From Candidatus Kaelpia aquatica (lineage in GTDB: Bacteria > Omnitrophota > Gorgyraeia > Kaelpiales > Kaelpiaceae), in the NCBI GenBank assembly GCA_030765335.1, contig JAVCCU010000034.1:1-38638 (forward strand): a stretch of DNA of 38,638 nucleotides, written 5' to 3'. How positions within the stretch are numbered: position 1 is the stretch's first letter; every line of letters starts with the position of its first letter. The position numbers were made by a program, and so were the translations under genes. Under the pieces are notes generated by a model that saw only the letters and a list, made by a program, of their open reading frames with translations, did not search any database and had not been told where the DNA came from. This document shows positions 17,198-25,446 of this stretch, in pieces.

Positions 17198-17228
17198 AAG
17201 AACCCCTATTATGAAACAAGATTGTGGA

Positions 17229-17693
17229 CTATTTAATCTTCTTATAAAGATTGGCCATCTCAATGGCTGAGAGTGCAGCATCTCTGCCCTTATTGCCATC
17301 TTTTGAACCCGCTCTCTCTATAGCCTGCTCCAGAGTCTCTGATGTTATAACACCAAAGCTTACAGGAATATTTAAATCGGTATTCAATTTAGCTATCCCT
17401 TTAGATACCTCGGATGCAACATACTCAAAGTGAGGCGTCTCACCGCGTATTACAGCGCCGAGACAGATCATTGCGTCATATTTTTTCTTCTTAGCAATCT
17501 GATTAACAAGACCGGGGATCTCAAAAGAGCCCGGGCAATAGTAAGTCTCTATATCTTTATCTTCTACTCCATGGGCAATCAGTGTATCTACTGCACCGCT
17601 TAGGAGCCCCGATGTAATAAACTCATTAAATCTTGAGATCACAATACCGAACTTCAAACCTTTTGCTATTAGACCTGCTTTTACTTCTTTCAT
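17229..17693 (-). CDS. ribH: 6,7-dimethyl-8-ribityllumazine synthase
   Basis: Condenses the RibD/phosphatase product with 3,4-dihydroxy-2-butanone 4-phosphate. 154 residues, normal. Motifs: [16 protein letters not shown] (about 19-34), [16 protein letters not shown] (about 75-90, with the catalytic His), [15 protein letters not shown] and the C-terminal GNKGRDAA. A strong Shine-Dalgarno (AAAGGAGGA, 17701-17709) precedes the start. It lies 14 bases after ribBA and 31 bases before the nusB start. Confidence 0.96.
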   Translation of the reverse strand: MKEVKAGLIAKGLKFGIVISRFNEFITSGLLSGAVDTLIAHGVEDKDIETYYCPGSFEIPGLVNQIAKKKKYDAMICLGAVIRGETPHFEYVASEVSKGIAKLNTDLNIPVSFGVITSETLEQAIERAGSKDGNKGRDAALSAIEMANLYKKIK

Positions 17694-17707
17694 ATCTCTT
17701 TCCTCCT

Positions 17708-18940
17708 TTATACATTCTTTAAATCATGCCCTAGCTTGCTCTTTTTTGTCTTAAGATACCTTGCGTTTGAGGGATTGGGCTCTACCTCAATATCGACCCT
17801 CTCTACTATCTCAAGACCGTAACCTTTTAAACCCACAATCTTGCGGGGATTATTTGTAAGAAGTCTTATATTCTTTAAACCTAAGTCGACCAAAATCTGT
17901 GCGCCTATACCATACTCTCTTAGGTCGGCTCCATGACCCAAAGCTTCGTTGGCTTCTACTGTATCTAAGCCTTTATCCTGAAGAGCATAGGCCTTAAGCT
18001 TCTCAACAAGTCCTATTCCTCTTCCTTCCTGATTCATATATAATATCACACCTTTCCCGTCCTTGGCTATCATATCCATCGCTTTATGCAACTGCTCTCC
18101 GCAGTCACAGCGCAAGGAGTGAAAGATATCCCCCGTAAGACACTGTGAGTGGACTCTAACTAATGTCGACTCTTGATCTAAAGGCTGCTCATTATCCCTT
18201 GTCGGCATAACAAGAGCAAGATGGTAACCATTATCTATCTTATCATTGTAAAGATACAACTTAAACTCACCAGCTGATATAGGCATCTCTGTTACAAGGA
18301 CTCTCTCAATCAGCCTCTCTCTCTTTCTTCTATACTCTATTAGATCCTTTATAGTCGCAATCTTAAGGTCATGCTTCTTGGCTATCTTAAGCAGCTCCGG
18401 AACCCTTGCCATAGTCCCATCCTCATTCATGATCTCACATATCACCCCAGCCGGATAGAGACCTGCTAAACGCATCATATCAACGGCAGCCTCTGTATGG
18501 CCTGCTCTAACTAATGCCCCTCCGTCTTTTGCTCTTAGAGGAAATACATGGCCGGGTTTAATTAAATCTTCGGGTTTTGTATCTTCAGCTGTTAAAACAT
18601 TGACTGTATGGGCCCTATCATGGGCCGATATTCCAGTTGTAACATTATTGGCACTATCACAGGAGACAGCCCAGGCAGTCTTAAACTTATCCTCTGATGA
18701 GAGGTGCATTGGCCTTAAATCCAGCTTGTCCAGCCTCTCACCCTCCATTGGAACGCAGATCAAACCCCTGCCGTGGGTAGCCATAAAGTTGATATGCTCC
18801 GGCTTTACATGGCTAGCTGACATGATAAAATCACCCTCATTCTCCCGATCTTCATCGTCAACAATAATCACAACTCGGCCCAAAGAGAGCTCTTCTAAAA
18901 TATCCTCAATTTTACTAAAATCCTGTTTATCTGTAGTCAT
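17708..18940 (-). CDS. ribBA: bifunctional DHBP synthase / GTP cyclohydrolase II RibBA
   Basis: Supplies both precursors of riboflavin. 410 residues. The N-terminal DHBP synthase (about 8-205) has [46 protein letters not shown] and [15 protein letters not shown]. The C-terminal GTP cyclohydrolase II (about 210-400) has the zinc cysteines [27 protein letters not shown] and [12 protein letters not shown]. Both halves look complete. First gene of the rib operon. No FMN riboswitch is visible upstream; a promoter lies so close (18949-18977) that the mRNA may have no leader. Confidence 0.97.
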   Translation of the reverse strand: MTTDKQDFSKIEDILEELSLGRVVIIVDDEDRENEGDFIMSASHVKPEHINFMATHGRGLICVPMEGERLDKLDLRPMHLSSEDKFKTAWAVSCDSANNVTTGISAHDRAHTVNVLTAEDTKPEDLIKPGHVFPLRAKDGGALVRAGHTEAAVDMMRLAGLYPAGVICEIMNEDGTMARVPELLKIAKKHDLKIATIKDLIEYRRKRERLIERVLVTEMPISAGEFKLYLYNDKIDNGYHLALVMPTRDNEQPLDQESTLVRVHSQCLTGDIFHSLRCDCGEQLHKAMDMIAKDGKGVILYMNQEGRGIGLVEKLKAYALQDKGLDTVEANEALGHGADLREYGIGAQILVDLGLKNIRLLTNNPRKIVGLKGYGLEIVERVDIEVEPNPSNARYLKTKKSKLGHDLKNV

Positions 18941-18948
18941 ATCTGTAG

Positions 18949-18977
18949 ATTCTATGATAGAAAAGAGACTCCGTCAA
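18949..18977 (-). promoter_or_regulatory. promoter of the rib operon
   Basis: TTGACG (18972-18977), 17-base spacer, TAGAAT (18949-18954). The -10 ends 8 bases before the ribBA ATG at 18940, so transcription should begin within a few bases of the start codon. No Shine-Dalgarno fits in between. Confidence 0.65.
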
Positions 18978-18999
18978 ATTAATACTTTATTTTACAAGT

Positions 19000-19344
19000 T
19001 CAGCTTAAATCTTCTTTTATCTTTACAATCTTACCTTTTAAATCAACTATATCTTCTTTGGCAACCTTCAAAGTTCGTTTTAGATTTACCCCAAAGTATC
19101 CATGAATAAGTATATCTCGCATACCGGCAATCTGTTTCCACGGTATATCTGGATATTGATCCCGAAATTCCTGAGGAATACTTTTAACAGCCTCACCCAT
19201 AATCTCTAACCGCCTTAAAACAGCATCTTGAACTTGGGTATTATTGTAAAAGTCATTCTCACTATTAAGGCTTTTCATATACTCTTCTATCTTTGAGATA
19301 GCCTCTGAAATATCTTCAATATATACTCTGACATCTCTCTTCAT
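19000..19344 (-). CDS. hepT: HepT-like protein (DUF86), toxin or RNase partner of MntA
   Basis: 114 residues, all-helical HEPN-type protein. The signature Arg-x4-His-x-Tyr is present in [13 protein letters not shown] (about 79-91), preceded by [13 protein letters not shown]. In studied HepT/MntA systems HepT is an RNase toxin that MntA silences by adding AMP to the Tyr of this motif; that Tyr is present here. Its start overlaps the mntA stop by 4 bases (ATGA). Accessory pair inserted between rib and apt genes. Confidence 0.87.
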   Translation of the reverse strand: MKRDVRVYIEDISEAISKIEEYMKSLNSENDFYNNTQVQDAVLRRLEIMGEAVKSIPQEFRDQYPDIPWKQIAGMRDILIHGYFGVNLKRTLKVAKEDIVDLKGKIVKIKEDLS

Positions 19345-19628
19345 AATAACACTACCTGCTCTTTCAGTATTCTCTCTCTTAGAATAGGCTTAAGGGTATC
19401 ATATTCTACTAAATCTACTTTTCGCTCTAAAGTTTCTTCAAGTTTTTGTTTAAGTTCTACAAAACCAAGCAAGCTAACATCTGACTTAATATCTATTAAA
19501 ATATCGATATCGCTATTCTCTTTCATCTCATCTCGAACAGAAGAGCCGAAAAGAGCCACTTTTTTAACTCCATAATTTTGCAAAATAGGAAGAATTTTTT
19601 GTTTTATTGCTTCAATATTTTCTTTCAT
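19341..19628 (-). CDS. mntA: MntA-like minimal nucleotidyltransferase antitoxin
   Basis: 95 residues. The nucleotidyltransferase motif is intact: [20 protein letters not shown] (about 25-44), a Gly-Ser followed by the Asp-x-Asp metal pair. In known pairs it AMPylates HepT and so neutralises it. Start chosen at ATG 19628, preceded by AGGAGA. A consensus-like promoter (19670-19699) lies just upstream with a small inverted repeat across the -35 that could be an operator. Confidence 0.88.
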   Translation of the reverse strand: MKENIEAIKQKILPILQNYGVKKVALFGSSVRDEMKENSDIDILIDIKSDVSLLGFVELKQKLEETLERKVDLVEYDTLKPILRERILKEQVVLL

Positions 19629-19669
19629 AGCTCTTCTCCTCGCTTAATCGTTCTGACTCTTGGATTCTG

Positions 19670-19699
19670 ATTTTATTAAAATAGTATAAGCAATGTCAA
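19670..19699 (-). promoter_or_regulatory. promoter of the mntA-hepT pair
   Basis: TTGACA (19694-19699), 18-base spacer, TAAAAT (19670-19675), about 41 bases before the mntA start. The -35 overlaps an inverted repeat (19698-19715). Confidence 0.6.
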
Positions 19700-19715
19700 C
19701 CTTTCTTGCAAGGTT
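19698..19715. repeat. inverted repeat at the mntA promoter, possible operator
   Basis: AACCTT, 6-base loop, AAGGTT, overlapping the -35 element of the mntA promoter. Autoregulation is usual for such modules, but neither MntA nor HepT has an obvious DNA-binding domain; the XRE protein encoded upstream could be the binder. Inference only. Confidence 0.35.
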
Positions 19716-19745
19716 ATCTTACCTGAAAGATCCACAATCTATGTA

Positions 19746-20276
19746 CTATCGCAATCTCTTCTCTAATAATTCTACAGATAACTCCAACGCATCTGTTATC
19801 TTTCTAAAAGTCCTTAAAGATATATTGAGATAGCCTCTCTCTAGGAATGATATAGTCTGCTGCGATACTCCTGATTTTTCAGCTAATTCAGCCTGAGTTA
19901 TATTTTTCTTCTTTCTGTACTCTCTAATTTGATTACATATTCTCTGGATCTCAATATCTGTATTCTTCAATCTCTTGGGAGTTGTTTTTATCATACTCTT
20001 ATCAGTGGTCTTTAAAACAGCTCTGTAGATTTCATCCCAGAATATAATCCTCTGATTATTCCATTCATCAAGCCGCATTCTTCTTTTTATCTTCTGCCAA
20101 TTTCTAACAAAACTTATCTTATCGATATAGCTGTTAAAGACCAGGCTTGGCTTATTTGTCCTTGCGAGCAAGAGCGCAGCCATATGGCAATACTTGGGAT
20201 TTAAATCATCTTTAAGTATTTTTTTTAACTCCTGTTTATTAATATCTCTATCCCAAAATTTAATATCATCATCCAT
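19746..20276 (-). CDS. XRE-family HTH protein, probable antitoxin of the AbiEii-type toxin
   Basis: 176 residues from the ATG at 20276, which has GAGGTG 4 bases upstream; the longer TTG start at 20288 is less likely. The C-terminal third (about 118-175) is a classic XRE helix-turn-helix: IREYRKKKNITQAELAEKSG then VSQQTISFLERG and LRTFRKITDALEL. The N-terminal 110 residues (with FVRNWQKIKRRM and IIFWDEIYRAVL) are not a domain I recognise. It follows the toxin gene with 8 bases between stop and start. Known AbiE pairs place the antitoxin first, so the order here is reversed. Confidence 0.72.
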   Translation of the reverse strand: MDDDIKFWDRDINKQELKKILKDDLNPKYCHMAALLLARTNKPSLVFNSYIDKISFVRNWQKIKRRMRLDEWNNQRIIFWDEIYRAVLKTTDKSMIKTTPKRLKNTDIEIQRICNQIREYRKKKNITQAELAEKSGVSQQTISFLERGYLNISLRTFRKITDALELSVELLEKRLR

Positions 20277-20284
20277 ATAGCACC

Positions 20285-20989
20285 TCAAATAATCTGCTCG
20301 ACTATTTTACTAACTTCTAATTTAAAATGACGCTCCATTGCAGTATAATCAACTAACTTATCTGTTATCAGTTCATTTAATCCAAGTTTGATCATTATTC
20401 TATTGTAGCTTCGATACCAGATAATGATATTCTCTCTCTGCCCTTGATTACAATATAGCATTAGAAACTTTGATATAGGCATAAACGTTGTTGATAAGAA
20501 ATAGAGATCAAAAAAATCTTTGGCCTCTTGCCTGCCTCCAACTATCCTACCTCTTCCTGTAGAATCTAGGTTTTGTGAGACTCCGCTAACTGCATATATC
20601 TTTTTTAGATAGATATCCTCTAAAGATGATACAGGAATACCATTAACAATATTCGGCTCCTTAATCAGCTTAAACGTATCTTCGATGAAATCTATTTTTA
20701 AAGAAATACCTTTATCTGCTTCTAGAAAATAGACCATGATTTTAGCTCTATCTTCTTGAGCCCTCTCTGCGCTTAACTCTATATTCAGTTTAATTAAACC
20801 ACTTAACTCTTCCATCAGCCTATTAACTTTTACTCTAGAGAAATCTTGAGTAAAAAAATCTAAATCAAAAGAGTCTCTATGATGATAATAGAATAAAGAT
20901 AGACCGGTCCCACCTGCTAGATAGAACCCATCTAGTCTATCCTTAAGAAGATTTAGCACTCTATCTCTTAAATCTAATATATTCCTCAT
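20285..20989 (-). CDS. AbiEii/AbiGii-type nucleotidyltransferase toxin
   Basis: 234 residues. The family motif is clear near the N-terminus: GFYLAGGTGLSLFYYHHRDS (about 21-40), then FDLDFF with the Asp-x-Asp metal pair. IPVSSLEDIYLKKIYAVSG and RQEAKDFFDLYFL (about 115-170) are also typical. Such toxins transfer nucleotides, in some cases to tRNA ends, and act in phage defence or as toxin-antitoxin systems. The first gene of a pair with an XRE protein. A consensus promoter (20996-21024) ends 6 bases before the ATG. Confidence 0.83.
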   Translation of the reverse strand: MRNILDLRDRVLNLLKDRLDGFYLAGGTGLSLFYYHHRDSFDLDFFTQDFSRVKVNRLMEELSGLIKLNIELSAERAQEDRAKIMVYFLEADKGISLKIDFIEDTFKLIKEPNIVNGIPVSSLEDIYLKKIYAVSGVSQNLDSTGRGRIVGGRQEAKDFFDLYFLSTTFMPISKFLMLYCNQGQRENIIIWYRSYNRIMIKLGLNELITDKLVDYTAMERHFKLEVSKIVEQII

Positions 20990-20995
20990 AACTTA

Positions 20996-21024
20996 AATAT
21001 ACATACAAAAGTTGATAATGTCAA
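20996..21024 (-). promoter_or_regulatory. promoter of the AbiEii-XRE pair
   Basis: TTGACA (21019-21024), 17-base spacer, TATATT (20996-21001); nearly full consensus. Six bases separate the -10 from the ATG at 20989, so the transcript should be leaderless. Confidence 0.72.
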
Positions 21025-21098
21025 GTATTTTACTACTATTATCTGTATTTATAATATCAAACCTTAGGACAGAATAATTAAATACTAGGAATTAAACC

Positions 21099-21611
21099 TC
21101 AGTACTTGATGATGCTTGTAATAGGGTAACCCTTTAGCTTCTCCCTACCCCCTAAAAACTCAAGCTCAATAAGAAATGCAATGAGAGTTACCTCTGCACC
21201 TATTTTTTTAATCATGCTTGCTACCGCAGCTGCAGTACCGCCTGTAGCAAGTAAGTCATCTATTATTAATACACTCTCATTAGAAGATAATGCATCACGA
21301 TGTATCTCTAAGGTATCCTGACCGTATTCAAGCTCATAAGTACATGAGATGGTATCGGCCGGCAGCCTCCCTTTCTTACGCACCGGAACAAAACCAATCT
21401 CCATCTTATAAGCCAATGCTGCACCTAAGATAAATCCTCTAGATTCAATAGCAACGATCTTATCAAATTCATAATCTTTGATTAGATCATATAGAGCATC
21501 AATTGAGGAGGAGAAAGCGCTGCCGTCTTTAAGAAGAGTGGTTATATCTTTAAAACCTATTCCTGGCTTTGGAAAATCTTTTACTTCTCTAATATATGAA
21601 CTTAAATCCAT
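21099..21611 (-). CDS. apt: adenine phosphoribosyltransferase
   Basis: Salvages adenine to AMP with PRPP. 170 residues. Motifs: DFPKPGIGFKDITTLL (about 13-28), IVAIESRGFILGAALAY and the PRPP loop VLIIDDLLATGGTAAA (about 114-129). The last gene of the glyQ-glyS-ppdK-sigma-apt operon; its ATG shares one base with the stop of the sigma-factor gene. Confidence 0.96.
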   Translation of the reverse strand: MDLSSYIREVKDFPKPGIGFKDITTLLKDGSAFSSSIDALYDLIKDYEFDKIVAIESRGFILGAALAYKMEIGFVPVRKKGRLPADTISCTYELEYGQDTLEIHRDALSSNESVLIIDDLLATGGTAAAVASMIKKIGAEVTLIAFLIELEFLGGREKLKGYPITSIIKY

Positions 21612-22783
21612 TATCTCTTCTTCTTTTTTTTAGCTCCGCCCTTAACTACTTTAGAGCTCTTCTTAATTACTCTCTTAGCAATCTTGGGTTTTACCTTAAT
21701 TGATTTCTTAGCCTTAGCGGCCTTTCCTAATTTAGGGCTCTTCTTAATCACCTTCTTCTTAATTGCTTTCTTGGCCTTAGCGACCTTTCCTATTTTAGCT
21801 TTAGCTTTAACCTTAGTTTTAACCTTAGTTTTAACCTTTTTTTCTATAGTCTTAGACTTTGGCTTACCCTTCTTAGTAGCTTTAGTCTTCTTGACCACTT
21901 TAGTTTTTTTAGTCTTAGACTTCTTAGGTTCAATACTGCTTAGAGCCTCTTCTTCTTTCTTCTCTGTTCTCATTAAAGGCTTATCTGAGGTTATAATCTC
22001 ACGCATCTTAAGCAGCGCCTCTTTCTCAATCTGTCTCACACGCTCTCTTGTGATATTAAACTTTCTTGATATCTCAGCCAATGTCTTTGGAAGTCCGCTC
22101 TCAAGACCGAACCTTAATTTAATAATACTTCTAGAGCGTTCATCCATGAAAAGAAGCAGCTCCGCAACCTCCTCTTTCTCAAAGAGATTGACAAGCTCAT
22201 CTACTGCCTCTATCTCATCATCCTGTAAGAGATCTATGAATTCGATATCACCTTCTTCGCTTACACGCCTATCCAGTGAAGAGGCATTGTACTGAGCCTT
22301 CTTAAGTTTATGAACCTTAGAGACCTTACATCCTAAGGATTTTGCAATCTCTTGATCAGTAGGTCTGCGTCCATATTTTTGTGTGAGCTTCTCCTGAGCC
22401 TTACGCATCTTATGCAGGAGTTCAGTCATATAGACCGGAATTCTAACAACTCTGGATTGATTAGCAAGGCCTCTTATGACATGCTGCCTTATCCACCAGG
22501 ATGCATAGGTTGAGAACCTAAAGCCCAACTCGACTTTAAACCTGCTCAATGCCTTCATAAGACCGATATTGCCTTCTTCGATTAAGTCAGGTAAGGACAT
22601 ACCTAACCTCTCATACTTCCTGGCTACTTTAACAACAAGGCGCAGATTGCTTCTAATAAGCTTAATCCGCGCCTTTTCGTTTCCTTTCTGTGCTTTTATA
22701 ACCAGCTCCCTCTCTTCATCAAAAGAGAGAACCGGAATATTTCTTATCTCCCTAAAATAGTCTTTTAATACATCAAAACTCAT
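21611..22783 (-). CDS. sigma-70 family RNA polymerase sigma factor with a lysine-rich histone-H1-like tail
   Basis: 390 residues. Residues 1-265 are a group 1/2 sigma factor: region 1.2 (DVLKDYFREI), region 2 with DLIEEGNIGLMKAL and FRFSTYASWWIRQHVIRGL, region 3 around YGRRPTDQEIAKSLG, and region 4 with LRFGLESG and the helix-turn-helix ISRKFNITRERVRQIEKEAL. After residue about 270 comes a 120-residue extension dominated by Lys, Ala, Val and Thr, built from repeats such as VKTKVKTKVKAKAK and a 21-residue unit starting IGKVAKAKKA / LGKAAKAKKS, ending KKKKKR. It resembles histone-H1-like DNA-binding tails. Its place after glyQS/ppdK recalls the rpoD neighbourhood of many bacteria, so it may be the main sigma factor; region 1.1 is missing. 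Confidence 0.9.
   Translation of the reverse strand: MSFDVLKDYFREIRNIPVLSFDEERELVIKAQKGNEKARIKLIRSNLRLVVKVARKYERLGMSLPDLIEEGNIGLMKALSRFKVELGFRFSTYASWWIRQHVIRGLANQSRVVRIPVYMTELLHKMRKAQEKLTQKYGRRPTDQEIAKSLGCKVSKVHKLKKAQYNASSLDRRVSEEGDIEFIDLLQDDEIEAVDELVNLFEKEEVAELLLFMDERSRSIIKLRFGLESGLPKTLAEISRKFNITRERVRQIEKEALLKMREIITSDKPLMRTEKKEEEALSSIEPKKSKTKKTKVVKKTKATKKGKPKSKTIEKKVKTKVKTKVKAKAKIGKVAKAKKAIKKKVIKKSPKLGKAAKAKKSIKVKPKIAKRVIKKSSKVVKGGAKKKKKR
21705..21799. repeat. 63-bp direct repeat coding for part of the sigma-factor tail
   Basis: About 32 near-identical bases at 21705-21736 recur at 21768-21799, offset 63 bp (21 codons). The repeat encodes the IGKVAKAKKA/LGKAAKAKKS units. It suggests the tail grew by in-frame duplication. 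Confidence 0.7.
21806..21837. repeat. 12-bp tandem repeat in the sigma-factor tail
   Basis: The unit TTTAACCTTAGT occurs about 2.7 times, encoding Lys-Val-Lys-Thr repeats on the minus strand. The whole number of codons keeps the frame; copy number may vary between strains. Confidence 0.75.
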
Positions 22784-22791
22784 ATAGGTTT

Positions 22792-25446
22792 TTAACTAAG
22801 CGCTGCTTGCGCAGCAGCAAGTTTAGCTATCGGAACTCTATAGGGTGAACAGCTGACATAGTTCATTCCAACCTTATGGCAGAATGTAACAGACTCCGGC
22901 TCACCGCCATGCTCTCCGCAGATTCCAACTTTTAACTTTGGATTTATCGATCTTCCCTTCTCGATGCCCATCTTAACCAACTGACCGACTCCAATCTGAT
23001 CTAAGACCATAAAAGGATCTTCTTTTAAGATCTTATTCTCAATATATACAGGTAAGAACTTTGCAATATCATCGCGTGAGAAACCAAATGTCATCTGAGT
23101 GAGGTCATTTGTTCCAAAGCTAAAGAATTCAGCCTCAACAGCTATCTCATCTGCTGTTAAAGCTGCTCTGGGGACCTCTATCATGGTTCCGATAGTATAC
23201 TTTAACTCAATACCAAGTTCTTTCTGTACAGCTTCTGCTACTTCAATTACATCTCTCTTTAAATCTCTTAACTCATTTACATGTCCCACTAGAGGTATCA
23301 TAACCTCTACTATGGCATTCTTACCAGACTTCTGCACCTGGCCTTGAGCTTTAAATATCGCCTCTGCCTGCATTTTATAGATCTCAGGATAGGTTATACC
23401 TAAACGGCATCCACGATGTCCAAGCATAGGGTTGAACTCTTTTAACTGTTCAACCTTCTTCTTTAACTCTCTCTTCTCGATTCCTAAATCCTTCGCAACT
23501 CTTTCAATATCTTCATCGCCCTGAGGTAAGAACTCATGTAGAGGTGGATCAAGGAGTCTTATCGTAACAGGTAAGCCATCCATAACCTCAAAGATACCTT
23601 TAAAATCACCCTGCTGAAGCGGAAGAAGTTTTGAGAGTGACTCTCTTCTTGCCTCTTCGTTATCTGCAAGTATCATCTTACGTACCGCTCTGATCCTATC
23701 TTCACCAAAGAACATATGCTCTGTACGGCATAGACCTATACCTTCAGCTCCAAACTCAAGAGCAACTTTAGCATCTTCAGGAGAATCAGCATTTGTTCTA
23801 ACACCTAAAGTCTTATATTTATCGACCCAGCTCATAAGTATTTTAAAGCCGCCGCTGACCTCAGGCTCAATGAGCTTAACCGCACCTTGGATAACATCAC
23901 CTGTTGAACCATTAAGAGTAATGATATCACCCTTATTTATCTTTAGTTCACCAGCTGTAAAATACTCTTCTTCCTCATTTATAGAGATAACAGTGCAACC
24001 TACAACACAGCACTTACCCATACCTCTGCCTACAACAGCAGCGTGGGATGTCATACCGCCTCTTGCTGTTAAGATGCCTTCAGCTGAAGCCATACCGCCA
24101 ATATCTTCAGGTGAGGTCTCAGAGCGGACAAGTACAACCTTCTCTCCATTCTTAGCCATCTCTATTGCATCATCAGATTCAAATACAACCTTTCCCACTG
24201 CAGCACCAGGTGATGCCGGAAGACCTTTAGCAACAACAGTAACACTCTCCTTAGGGTCTATCATAGGATGCAAAAGTCTATCTAACTGATCAGGCATAAC
24301 CCTCATAATAGCAGTCTTCTCATCAATTAATCCTTCATTGACCATATCTACTGCAACATTTACAGCAGAGAGCGCAGTACGTTTACCTGTTCTGGTCTGT
24401 AATAGAAACAATTCATTATCTTCAATTGTAAACTCAACGTCCTGCATATCCTTATAATGAAGCTCAAGCTTATCAAAGATAGCTGTTAACTCTTTATATA
24501 TTACCGGCATCTCTTTCTCTAGGTCTGCTAAAGGCTCAGGAGTCCTGATACCTGCAACAACATCTTCACCCTGAGCATTAATAAGAAACTCACCATAATA
24601 GACTCTCTCGCCTGTTGAAGGGTCTCTTGTAAATGCAACTCCGGTACCTGATGTATCACCCATATTACCAAATACCATAGTCTGTATATTTACAGCTGTA
24701 CCTAAATCATGTGGAATCTTATTTAGATCACGGTATGTATTTGCACGTTTGTTGCCCCAGGATTTAAAGACAGCATTAGCAGCCTCAACCAGCTGATCCC
24801 AAGCCTGATCAGGAAAATCCTTAGCGGTCTCTTCCTTAACAAGAGCTTTATACTCAACTACAAGCTCCTTTAAATCTTCGGACTTTAACTCTGTATCGAT
24901 TTTAGCATTCTTATCTTCTTTCTTCTTCTCTAATAGCTTCTCAAACTTACTATGCTCAATCTCAAGCACTACACTTCCAAACATCTGAACGAATCTTCTG
25001 TAAGAATCATATGCAAATCTTGGATTATCAGTCTTCTTAATTAGACCTATAACAGCATCATCATTTAAACCAAGATTTAAGATTGTGTCCATCATTCCAG
25101 GCATAGATACCCGTGCGCCTGATCTAACAGAGACAAGAAGAGGGTTCTCTTTATCGCCAAAACCCTTACCTGTTACCTCTTCTAAGTTTTTAATAGCTCC
25201 TTTAAGTTCATCTTCTAACCCTTTAGGCCACTCCTGGTGTTCTGTATAATAGTTGCACCCCTCTGTTGATATTGTGAAACCCGGGGGAACCGGTATCCCA
25301 AGATTGGTCATCTCTGCTAAGTTTGCACCCTTCCCACCTAAGAGATTCTTCATCGTAGCATCTCCATCTGACTTTCCTGGTGAGAAAGAATAGATATACT
25401 TACTGCTTATTGCTGCATCTGTTTTTGTACTAGGCTGACTTTGCAT
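22792..25446 (-). CDS. ppdK: pyruvate, phosphate dikinase
   Basis: Interconverts pyruvate + ATP + Pi and PEP + AMP + PPi. 884 residues, full length. The N-terminal ATP-grasp domain has LLGGKGANLAEMTNLGIPVP (about 35-54) and FGNMGDTSGTGVAFTRDPSTG. The phosphohistidine domain has GGMTSHAAVVGRGMG with His468. The C-terminal PEP/pyruvate barrel has FGTNDLTQMTFGFSRDD and the catalytic Cys in GICGEHGGEP. A strong GGAGG (25456-25460) inside the end of glyS fixes the start at 25446, overlapping glyS by 17 bases. May run in the gluconeogenic or PPi-glycolytic direction. Confidence 0.97.
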   Translation of the reverse strand: MQSQPSTKTDAAISSKYIYSFSPGKSDGDATMKNLLGGKGANLAEMTNLGIPVPPGFTISTEGCNYYTEHQEWPKGLEDELKGAIKNLEEVTGKGFGDKENPLLVSVRSGARVSMPGMMDTILNLGLNDDAVIGLIKKTDNPRFAYDSYRRFVQMFGSVVLEIEHSKFEKLLEKKKEDKNAKIDTELKSEDLKELVVEYKALVKEETAKDFPDQAWDQLVEAANAVFKSWGNKRANTYRDLNKIPHDLGTAVNIQTMVFGNMGDTSGTGVAFTRDPSTGERVYYGEFLINAQGEDVVAGIRTPEPLADLEKEMPVIYKELTAIFDKLELHYKDMQDVEFTIEDNELFLLQTRTGKRTALSAVNVAVDMVNEGLIDEKTAIMRVMPDQLDRLLHPMIDPKESVTVVAKGLPASPGAAVGKVVFESDDAIEMAKNGEKVVLVRSETSPEDIGGMASAEGILTARGGMTSHAAVVGRGMGKCCVVGCTVISINEEEEYFTAGELKINKGDIITLNGSTGDVIQGAVKLIEPEVSGGFKILMSWVDKYKTLGVRTNADSPEDAKVALEFGAEGIGLCRTEHMFFGEDRIRAVRKMILADNEEARRESLSKLLPLQQGDFKGIFEVMDGLPVTIRLLDPPLHEFLPQGDEDIERVAKDLGIEKRELKKKVEQLKEFNPMLGHRGCRLGITYPEIYKMQAEAIFKAQGQVQKSGKNAIVEVMIPLVGHVNELRDLKRDVIEVAEAVQKELGIELKYTIGTMIEVPRAALTADEIAVEAEFFSFGTNDLTQMTFGFSRDDIAKFLPVYIENKILKEDPFMVLDQIGVGQLVKMGIEKGRSINPKLKVGICGEHGGEPESVTFCHKVGMNYVSCSPYRVPIAKLAAAQAALS

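Noticed and set aside
17198-17299. N-terminal extension of nusB by 34 residues
   Set aside because: Runs into ribH and does not look like NusB; the ATG at 17197 fits.
18941-18999. FMN riboswitch before ribBA
   Set aside because: Only 59 bases to the next gene, filled by a promoter; none of the conserved RFN sequence blocks is present.
18600-19109. Plus-strand frame of 169 codons across the start of ribBA
   Set aside because: Antisense to ribBA and hepT, and it crosses the rib promoter; shadow frame.
21684-22295. Long plus-strand open frame (203 codons), hydrophobic, Leu/Phe rich
   Set aside because: It is the complement of the lysine-rich sigma-factor tail; Lys codons read backwards as Leu/Phe. 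No ribosome-binding site or family.
23870-24289. Plus-strand frame of 139 codons
   Set aside because: Lies antisense to the conserved phosphohistidine region of ppdK, whose protein is certain.
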